Source: Piper betle (Eukaryota > Streptophyta > Magnoliopsida > Piperales > Piperaceae). Taken from it: DNA of 64,000 nucleotides. The notes under the pieces are model-generated. The model had not been told where the DNA came from. It ran no database searches and worked only from the letters and a program-made list of their open reading frames with translations. The stretch spans positions 52,104 through 116,103 of the forward strand of contig JAURVB010013279.1 of assembly GCA_033002965.1 (NCBI GenBank), written 5' to 3'. The translations under genes were made by a program, and so were the position numbers. Below, piece after piece: positions 48,200 to 59,318 of the stretch. How positions within the stretch are numbered: the first letter of the stretch is position 1; every line of letters starts with the position of its first letter.

Positions 48200-48204
48200 C
48201 ATAC
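48200..48204. repeat. Target duplication CATAC (right)
   Basis: Pairs with 45307-45311. Confidence 0.92.
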
Positions 48205-49000
48205 AAGCAACCACGAGCTCTCCTTAATAAGCACCAAGTATCAAAGAATCTTATAACCAACAAGTCTTCATTCTCAAACACCCACTAATTGCCAAGCAGT
48301 CTTATAACCAACAAGCCGTCATTCATAAGCACCAAGTCCCAAGGTCTTGCAACTTATAAGCCTTCATTGTCTAACACTCACCAACTGCCATGGAGTCTTG
48401 CAATTAGCTGCTAACACCCTAAAAGTACTCCATCATAGAAGCTAGTCCGCCCCTACACCAAGCTCACGTCTTGAGTCATGGAACTCCTTCACAAGCAAGC
48501 ATGTTTCTACTCTAAGGCCAAGTACTCACATACATTTCCAATACCTTAGAAATTTATAAATGTCGCTTGCAATACTTGAATCAGGCCTAACATACAAACT
48601 CACAACAACCCTCGTAAGTATTACATAATGAAAGCACTAGGTTAACAAACAAATATTATGGCTAATCTAATCTTCAAAGCTTGAGAATCCATGATGTCTA
48701 AGATAGTCTTAGGAAATCTAGAAGGGCTAGATTATAGCCTATAGAACCTTCTCCGCAAATAGCAGTTGTTAAGATTTAAAGATTTAAATCCTCCAAATTT
48801 GCTTTTTCTAACAGTTATTTTTGATAACTTTTGAACGATGGGCTACTTAATGACCTATTAATGTCCTTGTCGATATCTCCAACAACAAAAATTACCCTTT
48901 TTATCTTAATGTTTTCCCTCGTATATTTTTTATTTAAATAATGATTTAGTCATTATTCAGGGTCTAAATGTGCTTCAAATTAAGTTTATCTTTAAATTTC
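48205..49000 (-). repeat. Dispersed repeat R1, copy 2, second part
   Basis: The reverse complement gives GAATGAAGACTTGTTGG, AGAAAAAGCAAATTTGG and similar words found at 27085-27600 of R1 copy 1, in the same order. Within this part the motif CAACAAG(T/C)C(T/G)TCATT is itself repeated (48265, 48311, 48353). Confidence 0.6.
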
Positions 49001-49526
49001 TAAGTGATTTTGAAATCAACATAGTAGAAGAAAGCAAAGCATTAATAAATCTTAATTTTTCCAAATAGTTTTTGGACCAAATTTAGATTAGAATTCTGAA
49101 TTAATCAAATCAAAAGAGAATGTTTTTAATTTGATTGGGTTTAATTCATTTCACGAAATCTATAAACATGCTTATTTTGGTTGACTGTTAGTTGATTCTG
49201 AAACCTTGTCAATCAAATCCTCACCTCTGCTTTCCAGGATCATGGAAGGATCTCACCTTGGTAACATTGTTTTGTAAAAGAGAAGGATCTAACGTAGAAA
49301 ATACATTTTATCCATGTGCCCTCCTTTCTACAATACATGCGTCAAAATATTCATCACATCGTTCAGAGAGATCAGATTAAGTATTTCTTACATCCTGAAA
49401 CATTTACATACACTCTAAAACGTTGGCGAGCAATAGCATCTAAAAGCTTATAAACAAGTAGCCGTAGCCCATTTATTTGCCAAGAGCAAAATCTCTACAA
49501 ATACCCACATCCCATTTTTCATAGTT
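49001..49526. other. Downstream region of the At3g27210-like gene
   Basis: AT-rich. It should contain the 3' UTR of the minus-strand gene ending at 49527. No other gene is seen. Confidence 0.5.
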
Positions 49527-50301
49527 TCATCCTCCATTCTGAGGCTTCTTCCTGTCATTGAAGCTAGTGACCAAACCAGGGATGCAACACTGTCCAACCT
49601 TCAATTTTCTCTCCTTCTCCAATTTCAATTCTCTGTTTGGAGTTTTTTCGTTGCTCGAGTTCCGCCCAGACGCGCCCGGTGTTTCCTCTCTTGATTTTGC
49701 TACTACCATGTTATTGTTTTCATTTGTTAGTCCATTTTGTTCATTCGGAACTCCATCTTCTTCACCTTCTCGGAAGCTGTCTTTCAACAAGTCGGCCAGT
49801 TTCTTTTTCTTGCCAGTTGGGGAAGTTTCTGATGTTTCTGGGTTGTGATCTGATGCCATTTCAACAAGTAGATCTTTTGGTATTGGCGACCCTGGAACAC
49901 TCGACTGGTGATTTGGAGTAGTGCAGCCTGACGGTGTAAAATCTACAGGGAAAATGGGATGGGTGTGATGACCAAACACCAATTATAAGGGAGCAATAAA
50001 AGTTTTAGTTAAACAACAAATTAGCTTGCCAAAATTCAATGTGGTTGAATCAATATATACGAAGACAGCTAATAATAGTAACTAGTTACTTGTTAGCTCC
50101 CTTAGTAATGAAGTAGGTGAACCTATGAGTGTTGAATACTTCGTAAAAAAATTATCAAGTAAGGTCAATTGGTAATATTGATGAATTAACTAAGTGGCTG
50201 ACATCCCCGTTACCCATTTATTACTAATTATCGAAAAAAGTAAAATATAATTATGGATCCACTTTTTTATATAATTTATCCACTTAGCAAGAGGTTCCAG
50301 C

Positions 50302-50332
<31 letters not shown>

Positions 50333-51046
50333 TGATGAGAGCGTGTTGAATGCTTTCAACTGTTCCAACCACTCGAATAACAGAGTAATTTTCAGACTGT
50401 GCAGCAAATTAAGAGACAACATGCTTCACCAACAACATTATAATCGCAAACAATTGATTAACAGTTGTTAATTCCGATCTTGTATAGATTGGATGAACCA
50501 CTGTATCTTAAGCAAATCATAAGTAAATTTTATATTTGACTTGTTTGGTAAAATACCTCCATTGACGCTAAGAAAATCATCTTCACAATCTGAATCTAGC
50601 CAGGCTCTACTGTCAAAAAAGATTTCATCTTTGCTACCTGCAAGAACAATTCTGCTTTAAGCATAATTTGGTGAAATGGGTAGCAGCAAAACTAAGCCAA
50701 AAACCATTGGCTAGGAGAGTTGACATCTTTGTGAACCGATCTAAACTTATATCCACAACTTGCACCAATAATTGAAGATGCAAAGTTACATGTACTAAAA
50801 ATATTAGGAAGATGATCAGATGATACCGAATAAGTCCTCGGTGGAAGCAGACTTTGCTGGGAGAACGAAGCCAAAATTCTTATTCTCTAAATCAAAACCA
50901 TTGGTTTTGACATGGTTTTCTCCATTAGAAACTCTGTTCTTGGCTGGTGATGATGGTTGGAAGAAGGTTCTGACCTTGGAGTTAAAGGACTGGCGAATTT
51001 TCATGTCAGAATTGGATTCTCTGTGGACTGAAACACAGGAACCCAT
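49527..51046 (-). CDS. Plant-specific At3g27210-like protein (3 exons, 238 aa)
   Basis: Minus-strand exons are 51046-50827, 50637-50557 and 49942-49527, with GT-AG introns: donors GGTATC and GGTATT, acceptors TTGCAG and TGTAG. Phases fit and the joined frame is 239 codons with stop. The start MGSCVSV is chosen because it is a textbook N-myristoylation signal (Gly2) with a palmitoylatable Cys4, which predicts membrane attachment. An acidic stretch follows in exon 2 (AWLDSDCEDDFLSVNG). Exon 3 has FTPSGCTTPNHQSS, the basic SPTGKKKKLADLLKDSF block and a CCIPGLV motif near the C-terminus. This order matches the uncharacterised family I know from Arabidopsis At3g27210. The biochemical role is unknown to me. 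Both introns look ordinary; intron 1 (50638-50826) is short and intron 2 holds a TA microsatellite. Confidence 0.88.
50305..50332. repeat. (AT)n microsatellite in intron 2
   Basis: About 14 AT units inside the second intron of the minus-strand gene. Confidence 0.95.
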
Positions 51047-51200
51047 GACTAAGGGATGAAGAAGATGATAACACTTTTCATATCTGATCAAAATATCAGG
51101 GAACTCAATGTTGCACAGTCCATAGAAAGAGACAGACACGGAGGGAGAGAGAAAGATGATAACACTTTCAAATCTGATCAAAGACTTTATTTTTTAGAAA
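51047..51200 (-). promoter_or_regulatory. Probable 5' UTR/promoter-proximal region
   Basis: Upstream of the MGSCVSV start the frame stays open but shows no protein-like sequence. AGATGATAACACTTTTCATATC (51063-51084) and AGATGATAACACTTTCAAATC (51154-51174) form a short direct repeat about 90 bp apart. Confidence 0.4.
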
Positions 51201-52532
51201 AGGTTAATTAATTCTTTACCTCTGGATGCCCCCCTTGAAGAAAGGATAGTTTCCTGTGATTTATACCCAACTAAAAAGTTAATTAAAAACTTTAAAAATG
51301 AAATCATGAAATTGAGAAACATTAATCTTACTTGATTTTTAACGACTCTTTTACTAATAAAAACTGATATCATATATAATTACATAAATTTTATACTAAA
51401 AGAATCGGTCCAGAATCTCATACCTCTTTTATTGGTCCTCATTTTCCTCTGTAATTATTTATTACACCTTTTTAATTTTATAATTTAAAATTAGAATAAT
51501 CTGTCTGTCTATCCTATTTTTTTTTAAACAATAAATAACATAAAAACATATTTTAAAAAGGTTAAAATAGTCAACACAAGGATGCTTGATACTAAAGAGG
51601 TTATTATTCAGTTTATCATCCAAAAATAAATAATGTATACAGAAAATAGTTAATTTTTTTGTATTAGATATAGAAGTCTGGTTTATTTTCTAAATAGCAA
51701 GCAAGAGTGGGGAAACAATTTGATACTTTGGCCATAATCATTCTACTTTTTGTTAGTGCTGATTGCTTGGGCCAATTCATAATAAGGTTCAAAAATCTCA
51801 CAAATACCAAAGTCCCAACAACCAACACAACAAAACTTATTGGGCACACAATTTAAAAACTCTATTTCTATGAAAAAAATGCATTTTTTTTATTGCTTTC
51901 CATTTTTAACTGCTTGCAAAACCATTCAACAAATTACATGAAAATGTACTTGCAACAATGAAATCCAATGCAACTTTCTACTTCTTTTGTTTGAGAAAGA
52001 AATCATCTTTTTGTGTCATTAAAGAAGTCAAAAGTTATACACTTTGGCTATCAGAACTGAAAAGTTTAGCAATCAGATCAATTTTCTTCTCCAAAGCAAC
52101 AATTAAAATTCAAAATATATAGATATTTATTGACATAATTTTTATCAGATTATAAGCAACTCTTGATTTATTTTTCTTTCTTAATATATTGACCATGGAA
52201 AGTAACACTTTCTTCTCTAAGAAATTGAGAAGGCTAGAGGAAGATTACCAATTGCAAATATTTATATATCTAAACACCTCAACAACATTACTAAGTTAAC
52301 CAATTAAATCAATATTCTTATGATTTTCGTTGTATGTTGTAAAAGTTAATTAAATATATGGCACTAGTTTTCGGCCGACATACAAAATTTTGCTGGTTAA
52401 AGTGATATGATATTACATATTGCCAACGTCCACCCTTTGTTGTGGATGGACAGGTTGCCGACAACTACTCGCGGGAATAACGTGAAAGAATTTTTAAAAC
52501 GCGTTACGGTATGGGATGCTCCTGATCACCAT

Positions 52533-52582
<50 letters not shown>

Positions 52583-53459
52583 TGGAGCTACATGTACATT
52601 ATCTACATCTAATATAGCTTGTATGAGTTATTACTTATATTTGAAAAATTTAGTAATGAGTCTCACTATTTTAAATGTACATAAATATATATAAAAATAA
52701 TTAATTAAGATATTTATAAATTTTCAATTCAAACTAATGTTTTTACCTTTTTAACTTAATTATCATGCAATAAAAATTAATTTTAAAATATTTTTAAACT
52801 AGCTCATATTTAAAAGATCTAAGATTAAATTATTCTATCGTTTAAAAAAGATAAAAATTTATCGGTTTTCCATTTACGTACTCTACTTCTCGTACAAATA
52901 GACACACATCATATAGGACCCACTAAAAAAGTATTAATAATGTAACTTATATAAATTAATTATATGAGGTGTTATTTATCTTAATTTTTTCCTAATAATA
53001 ATAATAATAATAAATCTTAACAACGGGAGAAGTTTGTGGGGACCTTGATTAATGTCTAATCAGACAGCTTTAAATGGCACATTGAGTTCAAATAATAGAT
53101 AGCCACTCTCCTAATCATACACTATTAAAAAAATGTTTAGCCAAAATAATAATTAACCGCGGCCCTAATCACACACTAGTAAAATGCTAGCATGAGAAAA
53201 TGAGGTGGTGGCAATTTTGGCTGGTGTGTGATTACGGGCTTGGTTAGATGTATATCCATGGCGTGAATACAATTTTCCTGGATAGGATTGCTGATGGTAC
53301 GTTCCCGGTGATGTGTGTTGGTAGAATTCCAAACCCCTTGTGTTTCTAAATTGAAATATCCTTGAGGGACATTTTTTACGGAAGTTTTCTACCAACGGCG
53401 ATAATAGGTCACAAACATTGAATTGGTATATTTTGATATGTAGATTCCCCAATATTTAT
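51201..53459. other. AT-rich intergenic DNA
   Basis: No gene. An (AAT)n run lies at 52534-52582 and a short one at 52993-53013. 53088-53185 has an imperfect duplication of about 50 bp around CCTAATCAxACACTA. The 95-codon ORF at 53165-53452 (minus) is unrecognised. Confidence 0.5.
52534..52582. repeat. (AAT)n microsatellite
   Basis: About 16 AAT units. Confidence 0.97.
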
Positions 53460-54926
53460 TATATTTTGATGCTACGATTGTTTTTCATTATTTATTATTT
53501 ATTCAATAATTTATTAGTTCATTATTTTTTTATTTCTTATTATTTATATATTTATTAATTATAATGCATACTCGTATAATTATTTATTATTATTGATGAT
53601 GTGTTTATTTGTTGATATTATTTTTGTTCATATTTATCTTATTTAATTTAATTAATTGATTGATCATTATTTATTTGCATGCTCAGTTTATTATTTATTT
53701 GTGTTTAGTCATAGATTCATATATTTGATGTTTATACTATTATTATTCATGATTAATTAATTACTTATTTGTATGATTATTTATGTATTTATTTATTTAT
53801 TTATTTATTACTTACTCATGTATGTGCTAATAATTACTCGCATTTAGTTACAAACTTATATAGTATTATTTATATAATAATTATTATTTGATTAATGTAT
53901 CATTTATTTATTAGTATTCATTTATTGGTGAATGAGTTTATATATTTAATTATTTATTAACTAATTTTTTAGTTAATTATTACTCACTATTTATTCTCCT
54001 ATTTATTTTCACACGAATTTAGCCGTTATTTATTATTGTTTTGAGGTCACTCAAGTCCCTATTATTTCATTTATTGTTCTTTTAATTATTTGGCTAGTTT
54101 TTTTATTTGTTTCGGCCTATGTGTGCCTTGTTTTGTGTGTTAGACGTTGTCCATTAATTTCTATTGCATTACCTATGGTTTGAGATATTCTTGTTGGCAT
54201 GAACACATACCACAACAATACATCATATAGAGTTGTTAATCCTATGCTTAGTAGTGAGTTTTGATATAGGTTTCGAAATCCAATCTTATCATAGATGTAT
54301 CGTTATGCTTGAAGCTTAGACTATAAGTCCGTTATGACTTTTTCAGATTTACTGTTTTACTTTATCATGATTTGATTTTTATATCGTAGAACATGTTAAG
54401 TAGTTGTTTTATTAGACCTCACTTAATATAGGCTATTTAGATGAATTTTACTTTTGTGATTAATAACCTTTGAGGAAGAGATCACTCAGGTTAATTTCAA
54501 ACTTAGTTCCACCTCATGTTGCCTTCAGGTCTACATATATAATTCCCTTCTTAGTCCTATATAATTTTTATCGGATTTCAGTGAACCAAGAGTTGGTGAA
54601 ATTGAGCTTATGTATATCGTGAATAGGCATATACGTAGGTAGCAATATGTTCTAGATTAGTGGCAGGACAAATAGTTACTACACGCACTTGTGCTCAACG
54701 CCCCATTGTTTCTTTTGTTACTTTGTTTGCGTTTGATATGTGTTTATGTATGTACTTTATGTATTATAATGTAGCATAATGTGTCTTCCTTTCTCAAGAT
54801 GCCAAAAAGGTTGTTTCGATCTGTTTTCTCATTCGAGTCTTAGAGATTAATTGATTTACACATAACTCATATCGATCATAACAATTTTGATCTTGTTTTT
54901 ATGTGAACTGGAATTGAGATGTTATA
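53460..54926 (+). repeat. Decayed 3' part of a chromovirus-type LTR
   Basis: An AT-rich run like that at 46600-47200 is followed by LTR words in the right order: TTGATATAGGTTTCGAAATCC, AATAACCTTTGAGGAAGAGATC, CCTATATAATTTTTATCGG (TATA-like, 54556), CAAGATGCCAAAAAGGTTGT and TATGTGAACTGGAATTGAG, ending GATGTTATA. It is closest to the solo LTR at 45312-48199. The 5' part is missing. Confidence 0.68.
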
Positions 54927-55660
54927 ATTTTATTCGGCAAGCTACATAATTGAGTCGACTCGGAGAGCTTTTAAAATAAAAAAGTTTATGAATAAATTTG
55001 ACTTAGAGATTTGACCGGTCATCATGAAGGCCCCACCTTTCAACGTAGGTGAAGAAGTTTGGTTTTCAACGTCTGAATGGCATGATTCTTCAAAAATTTT
55101 CCTTTCCAAATTTTACTCATAATCTTCTCCTAAAGGTGAAAAGATTTACTCATAAAGACCCACTTTTTTATACCCTAGGCAAGATATCACTTTATGTTTA
55201 TTTAAATAAAATAAATTTAAATTGTCCTATGATTTAATTTTATCTCATAACAAAATACTTAGGTAAAATTGATTAAATATCGTCAAACTAAAATAATTTT
55301 AGCAGAATAATCACTTGTAATAAATGATGGATATTTCATCCCATAGATTGTGACATAGAATTTCAGACTTTCACGTATATACAACATATATAATTCTAAG
55401 TAAAATATTCGCTACAACAAGACTCTAAAACATAATAATAGTTTCTACGTACAAGATGTTCCTTCTGTCCAAGGTGTGCCTAGGACCAGTAGAGACTCAA
55501 CCGATTCCGTTTTAGTTTTTCCAAACACTTAAAGCTGTATCCCGGACCAGAAGAGGCTCAATTGGGAAATAAATTTAAGCTTAGCGCTTCCAAATATTAA
55601 CGTAAATATAATACAAGTAATTTAAAGCAAAATTATTTCTTTCTTAAATTTTATTAATAG

Positions 55661-55662
<2 letters not shown>

Positions 55663-55694
<32 letters not shown>
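55663..55694. repeat. (TA)n microsatellite
   Basis: About 16 TA units. Confidence 0.96.
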
Positions 55695-55695
<1 letters not shown>

Positions 55696-56411
55696 TAGCT
55701 AATCCTATAATCCTATGCCATAAAATTTATTATTGAGGATGGCCACTCTAGTGCCAGTATGATAATAATTACCACAAGTGCACAAGTGTTACATCACATA
55801 GTAAATCGATCTGCTTGACAAGTTCAACTATTTGGTTTTACACGGCGCATAATGAACCCTTTAATATCTTTATACCCATCACTACCTAGCTTATTTTGCC
55901 AGCATCAAAAGGCATGAATCCCATCAATGTCAAGCATGATGTGCCACGTATACCCTTTAAGTAATAGTTCGATTTTTCAATATATTCATCTATTTATCAA
56001 AAGAATTTCACTAATCTCATAATAGAACAATTTTTAAGCCCATATGCAAGCGAACTATTGTCAGCGTACAATAAACTATTGCAACAAGCTCTTTCAAAGA
56101 AGAGAAAGAAGAGGGCATTGGTGTGCAACCAAAAGGAGGAGAAGAGAGGTCGGCTAGCCAAGAGGAAGAGAAGAGTCAGCTAGAAAGGTCATGACATTGT
56201 CCCTTCTTGCATTAATTCATAACTTTTATATAAGCTTTTTTCAACACCTAGATAAGGCTCATCATATAATTTCCCAAGTTGTATAATTATTGTACCCTTT
56301 AACGTCTCTCGATGTTGATTAGTTTCTCGTATATTTAATGCATGCACCCATTCACATTTACACACCTTCTACTATTTTATAGGTTGATTAAGTTTATCCC
56401 CTACAAATCAA

Positions 56412-56412
<1 letters not shown>

Positions 56413-56444
<32 letters not shown>

Positions 56445-56463
56445 GTAATAATAATAATAATAA
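56413..56463. repeat. (AAT)n microsatellite
   Basis: About 17 AAT units with one AGT interruption. Confidence 0.96.
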
Positions 56464-59122
56464 AGTAAATATTAAAGGTTCATAAAATTATTCTGGTCCA
56501 AAACCAACCACAATGAAACACAATAAAACGAAAAAAATTGACGCTTTAATATAATAAGGTTGATTTTTGTTTACACTAAAAATTGATAAATATTATTTAT
56601 ACAATTTAAAATATTGATTTAATTAATCAAAAAAATAGTATATCTTGATAATTTTTATGACATAACTATGACTCGAACAGTGATTAATTATTAAATAATC
56701 GGTCAATATAGAATCATGGATGGAGTTTAACTCGACTAATCACAAAGAAGTCGAGTCGACTCGTAGAACTTTTAGAGTGAAAAAGAAATTACAAAACTAT
56801 GACTTACACATTGATATACAATCAAACAACTTAGGGGTGATGAAATTAGATTGAGCATCAGATCATGAAGTTTTTCGAAGTTCTCCATCGCCGTGTTCCT
56901 GTGGAATGCATCCAATGGAGTCCCACTCGAGTCATGAGCGATGGTGAAAGCCACGCATATCAACACGTCCCAACAGGAGAGCCGACCACATATAGTGGGA
57001 AAATGTATAAAAAATTGTGTCGTTTTCCTTCGTCAATCATCGAACTATTTGTTTCTTCTCTGATTGCATGCATGTGACGTTATTCTCTTATCAACATACC
57101 ATTTGTTTGATTCTCCAAGCTCCTATTTTTTCCTTCCATGGAGGCTGCTTCTGTTCATTGTCTTTTCAACGAAACCAAATTATTCATTGATATATAATGT
57201 ATATACGTACCAATAATCAAATGACGAATCTAATACTATAGCTGCAGCTGCTGCATCACATAATCAATAAATCTCTCTCCCAAAATAACTGTATTTTGAT
57301 GGATACATATTGAAAGTGATGAGCCATGTTGCAATTGAATTTTTAAGACAGATTGGTTTTGGTTGTAACTCATTACGATTGTAAATTGGCAACTTATTGT
57401 ATACATTATATATTTCCTGACAAGAAAGTAAATGAGAAGCAAAAGCCTTAATCTATATTAATTCATCAAATCATAAATAGTAAAATTCTAATGGTCAAAT
57501 TCTTTTGTTTTTTCATTTGAGGTTGGAAAGCAATGATCGGTGTACAGACAATATTGGCGAATTATTGTTGACAGATAAATTAATGAGATAAATATACAAA
57601 ACATGGGAGGCGTTATCCAAGCAATTTTATGGTCTAAGATTGTCAAGGAGAAACAAAGGGGCATGCCATGTATCTGTTTTTTAGTTTCGGCAAGTAGAGT
57701 ACGGTTGAATAAGACCAATTCACATGTTGTACATAGTATTTTTTCTTTCAAAATTTCGTTCTATTTTACAAAACTCATACTCTTGTATTAAACACACACA
57801 CTCAACCAACACAATACACATCTATAATATTTATAAAAACAATAGTTTAAAAATTCAAGATTCGGGCTCGACTTGGTAAGCCATGGATTTAAGTCTACTC
57901 GAAGTCAACTCCAAACCGACTCGGAGTTCTTTATAATAAATTTTTACTCCAATTAAAAAAAGATATATCTAACTGTGAGTTATTATCCACTTCTACAATT
58001 GAAATTAACAAACATATGATTTTTGTAACTTCAAACCATTGATTTAAGTAAATTTAAAAAAAGTAATATATTTTTAAAATTTTTTTACTTGACTCACAAG
58101 AAATTCAAGGAGACTCGAGGAATATATCATAAAATCTGTCAATGAGTTATTCATAGAGTTTGAATCGGGAAGTCATTGAGTAAATTAAGTCGACTCCATG
58201 GCTATAGACTCAATGATGATTGATTTAATAATTGACTCCCTAAATCAAGTCATAAAAATTCAAAACATATTATTTTCTAGATTAACCTAATCAATATTTT
58301 TAAGTAATGATTATCATGCATTTATTAATTTTAAATATAACAAAATAATATATACTAATTTCATATAATTTTTTTATTTAATTAAAATTTTAATATAAAT
58401 AACTCTGAGTCCAAGTTACGAGTTTTAGAACTATAACTATGATATAAACTATGAAGTATAAGGGCAAATATTATTGCCTTAATTTATCCTATGATACATA
58501 GTCAACGACCTATTTTCGATGGTTGGCGACTTGGTTTTAACAATCTCTACAACAAAGAAAGAAACCGGATATTGAGTGATCGTATAATGCGTCTTATGTG
58601 ATGGTATATGTGTAAAATGAATTGGAAAGGATGGTCAATGTCATGCTCTTTTGAAAGATCTATGAAGTTCTGTGAGAGGTTGAACACCCAAAAGGATGGT
58701 AGTTGGTAAGCTTGGTGTCAACAGGTGTAGATTCTGAGCTAGTGTGTGCAAGTGTAGTTTAGGGAGGAACCAACCAAATTCCTTTGGGGAGAGGAAATTT
58801 CCATGGATATATTTTTTTCCAATGTCAAACCAATATTTTATTCTAAAAATTGTAGAAAAATTGAAAATTTCGAGTTTTTATATAACGGTAAAATGTAATG
58901 TAATGGGTTAAAGAGAGGGAGCGTGCATGAATTCTAATTTAACGGTCGAGCACGCAGAAAATTTTTTTCTTATCGTACACTCCAATTTACCGCGTAGTAA
59001 AATAGTAATAGAATTTTTGTAATTTTCTATCCTAAAGATTTAAACCTACCAACCGAAGGAGAAGTGGAGCATCTTACCAAGAAAAAAATTTTCCTAAACC
59101 TTAAACTCAAATCTTAAATTTT

Positions 59123-59265
59123 AAACCCTAAATCAGTGCCTGCTTAGTTATTTGGAGTGAGAGACAATAAGCCTAAAGAAAAAAAATTATGGGCTTCTAT
59201 ATATATGGGCCTTGACAATAGGCCCATAAGAATAAAAATCAAAAAACATGACCGGTCCGGCCCAT
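59123..59265 (+). promoter_or_regulatory. PPR gene promoter: telo-box plus site II elements
   Basis: AAACCCTAA (telo-box) is at 59123-59131, TGGGCC at 59206-59211, GGCCCA at 59221-59226 and again near 59259. A TATATATA stretch lies near 59198. Telo-box plus TGGGCC/GGCCCA (site II) is a known promoter combination of plant genes for translation and organelle biogenesis, which suits a PPR gene. Confidence 0.6.
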
Positions 59266-59318
59266 TTTTGTTCCCTTCCCCGCCAAATTTCTTCCACCTT
59301 CCCTAGCAAGGGCCGGCC

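Larger units (their letters stand above)
54927..58999. other. AT-rich intergenic DNA with decayed repeats
   Basis: No gene is supported. GAGTCGACTCG(G/T)AGA(G/A)CTTTTA-type segments occur at 54951 and 56751, with a relative at 57930, indicating a dispersed repeat. 55455-55560 has a diverged duplication around GGACCAG(A/T)AGAG(G/A)CTCAA. Microsatellites lie at 55663-55694 and 56413-56463. ORFs at 56772-57791 are short and unrecognised. Confidence 0.5.

Noticed and set aside
55455..55570. Candidate tRNA-like repeated segment
   Set aside because: No cloverleaf, A box or B box could be found; it is a diverged local duplication.
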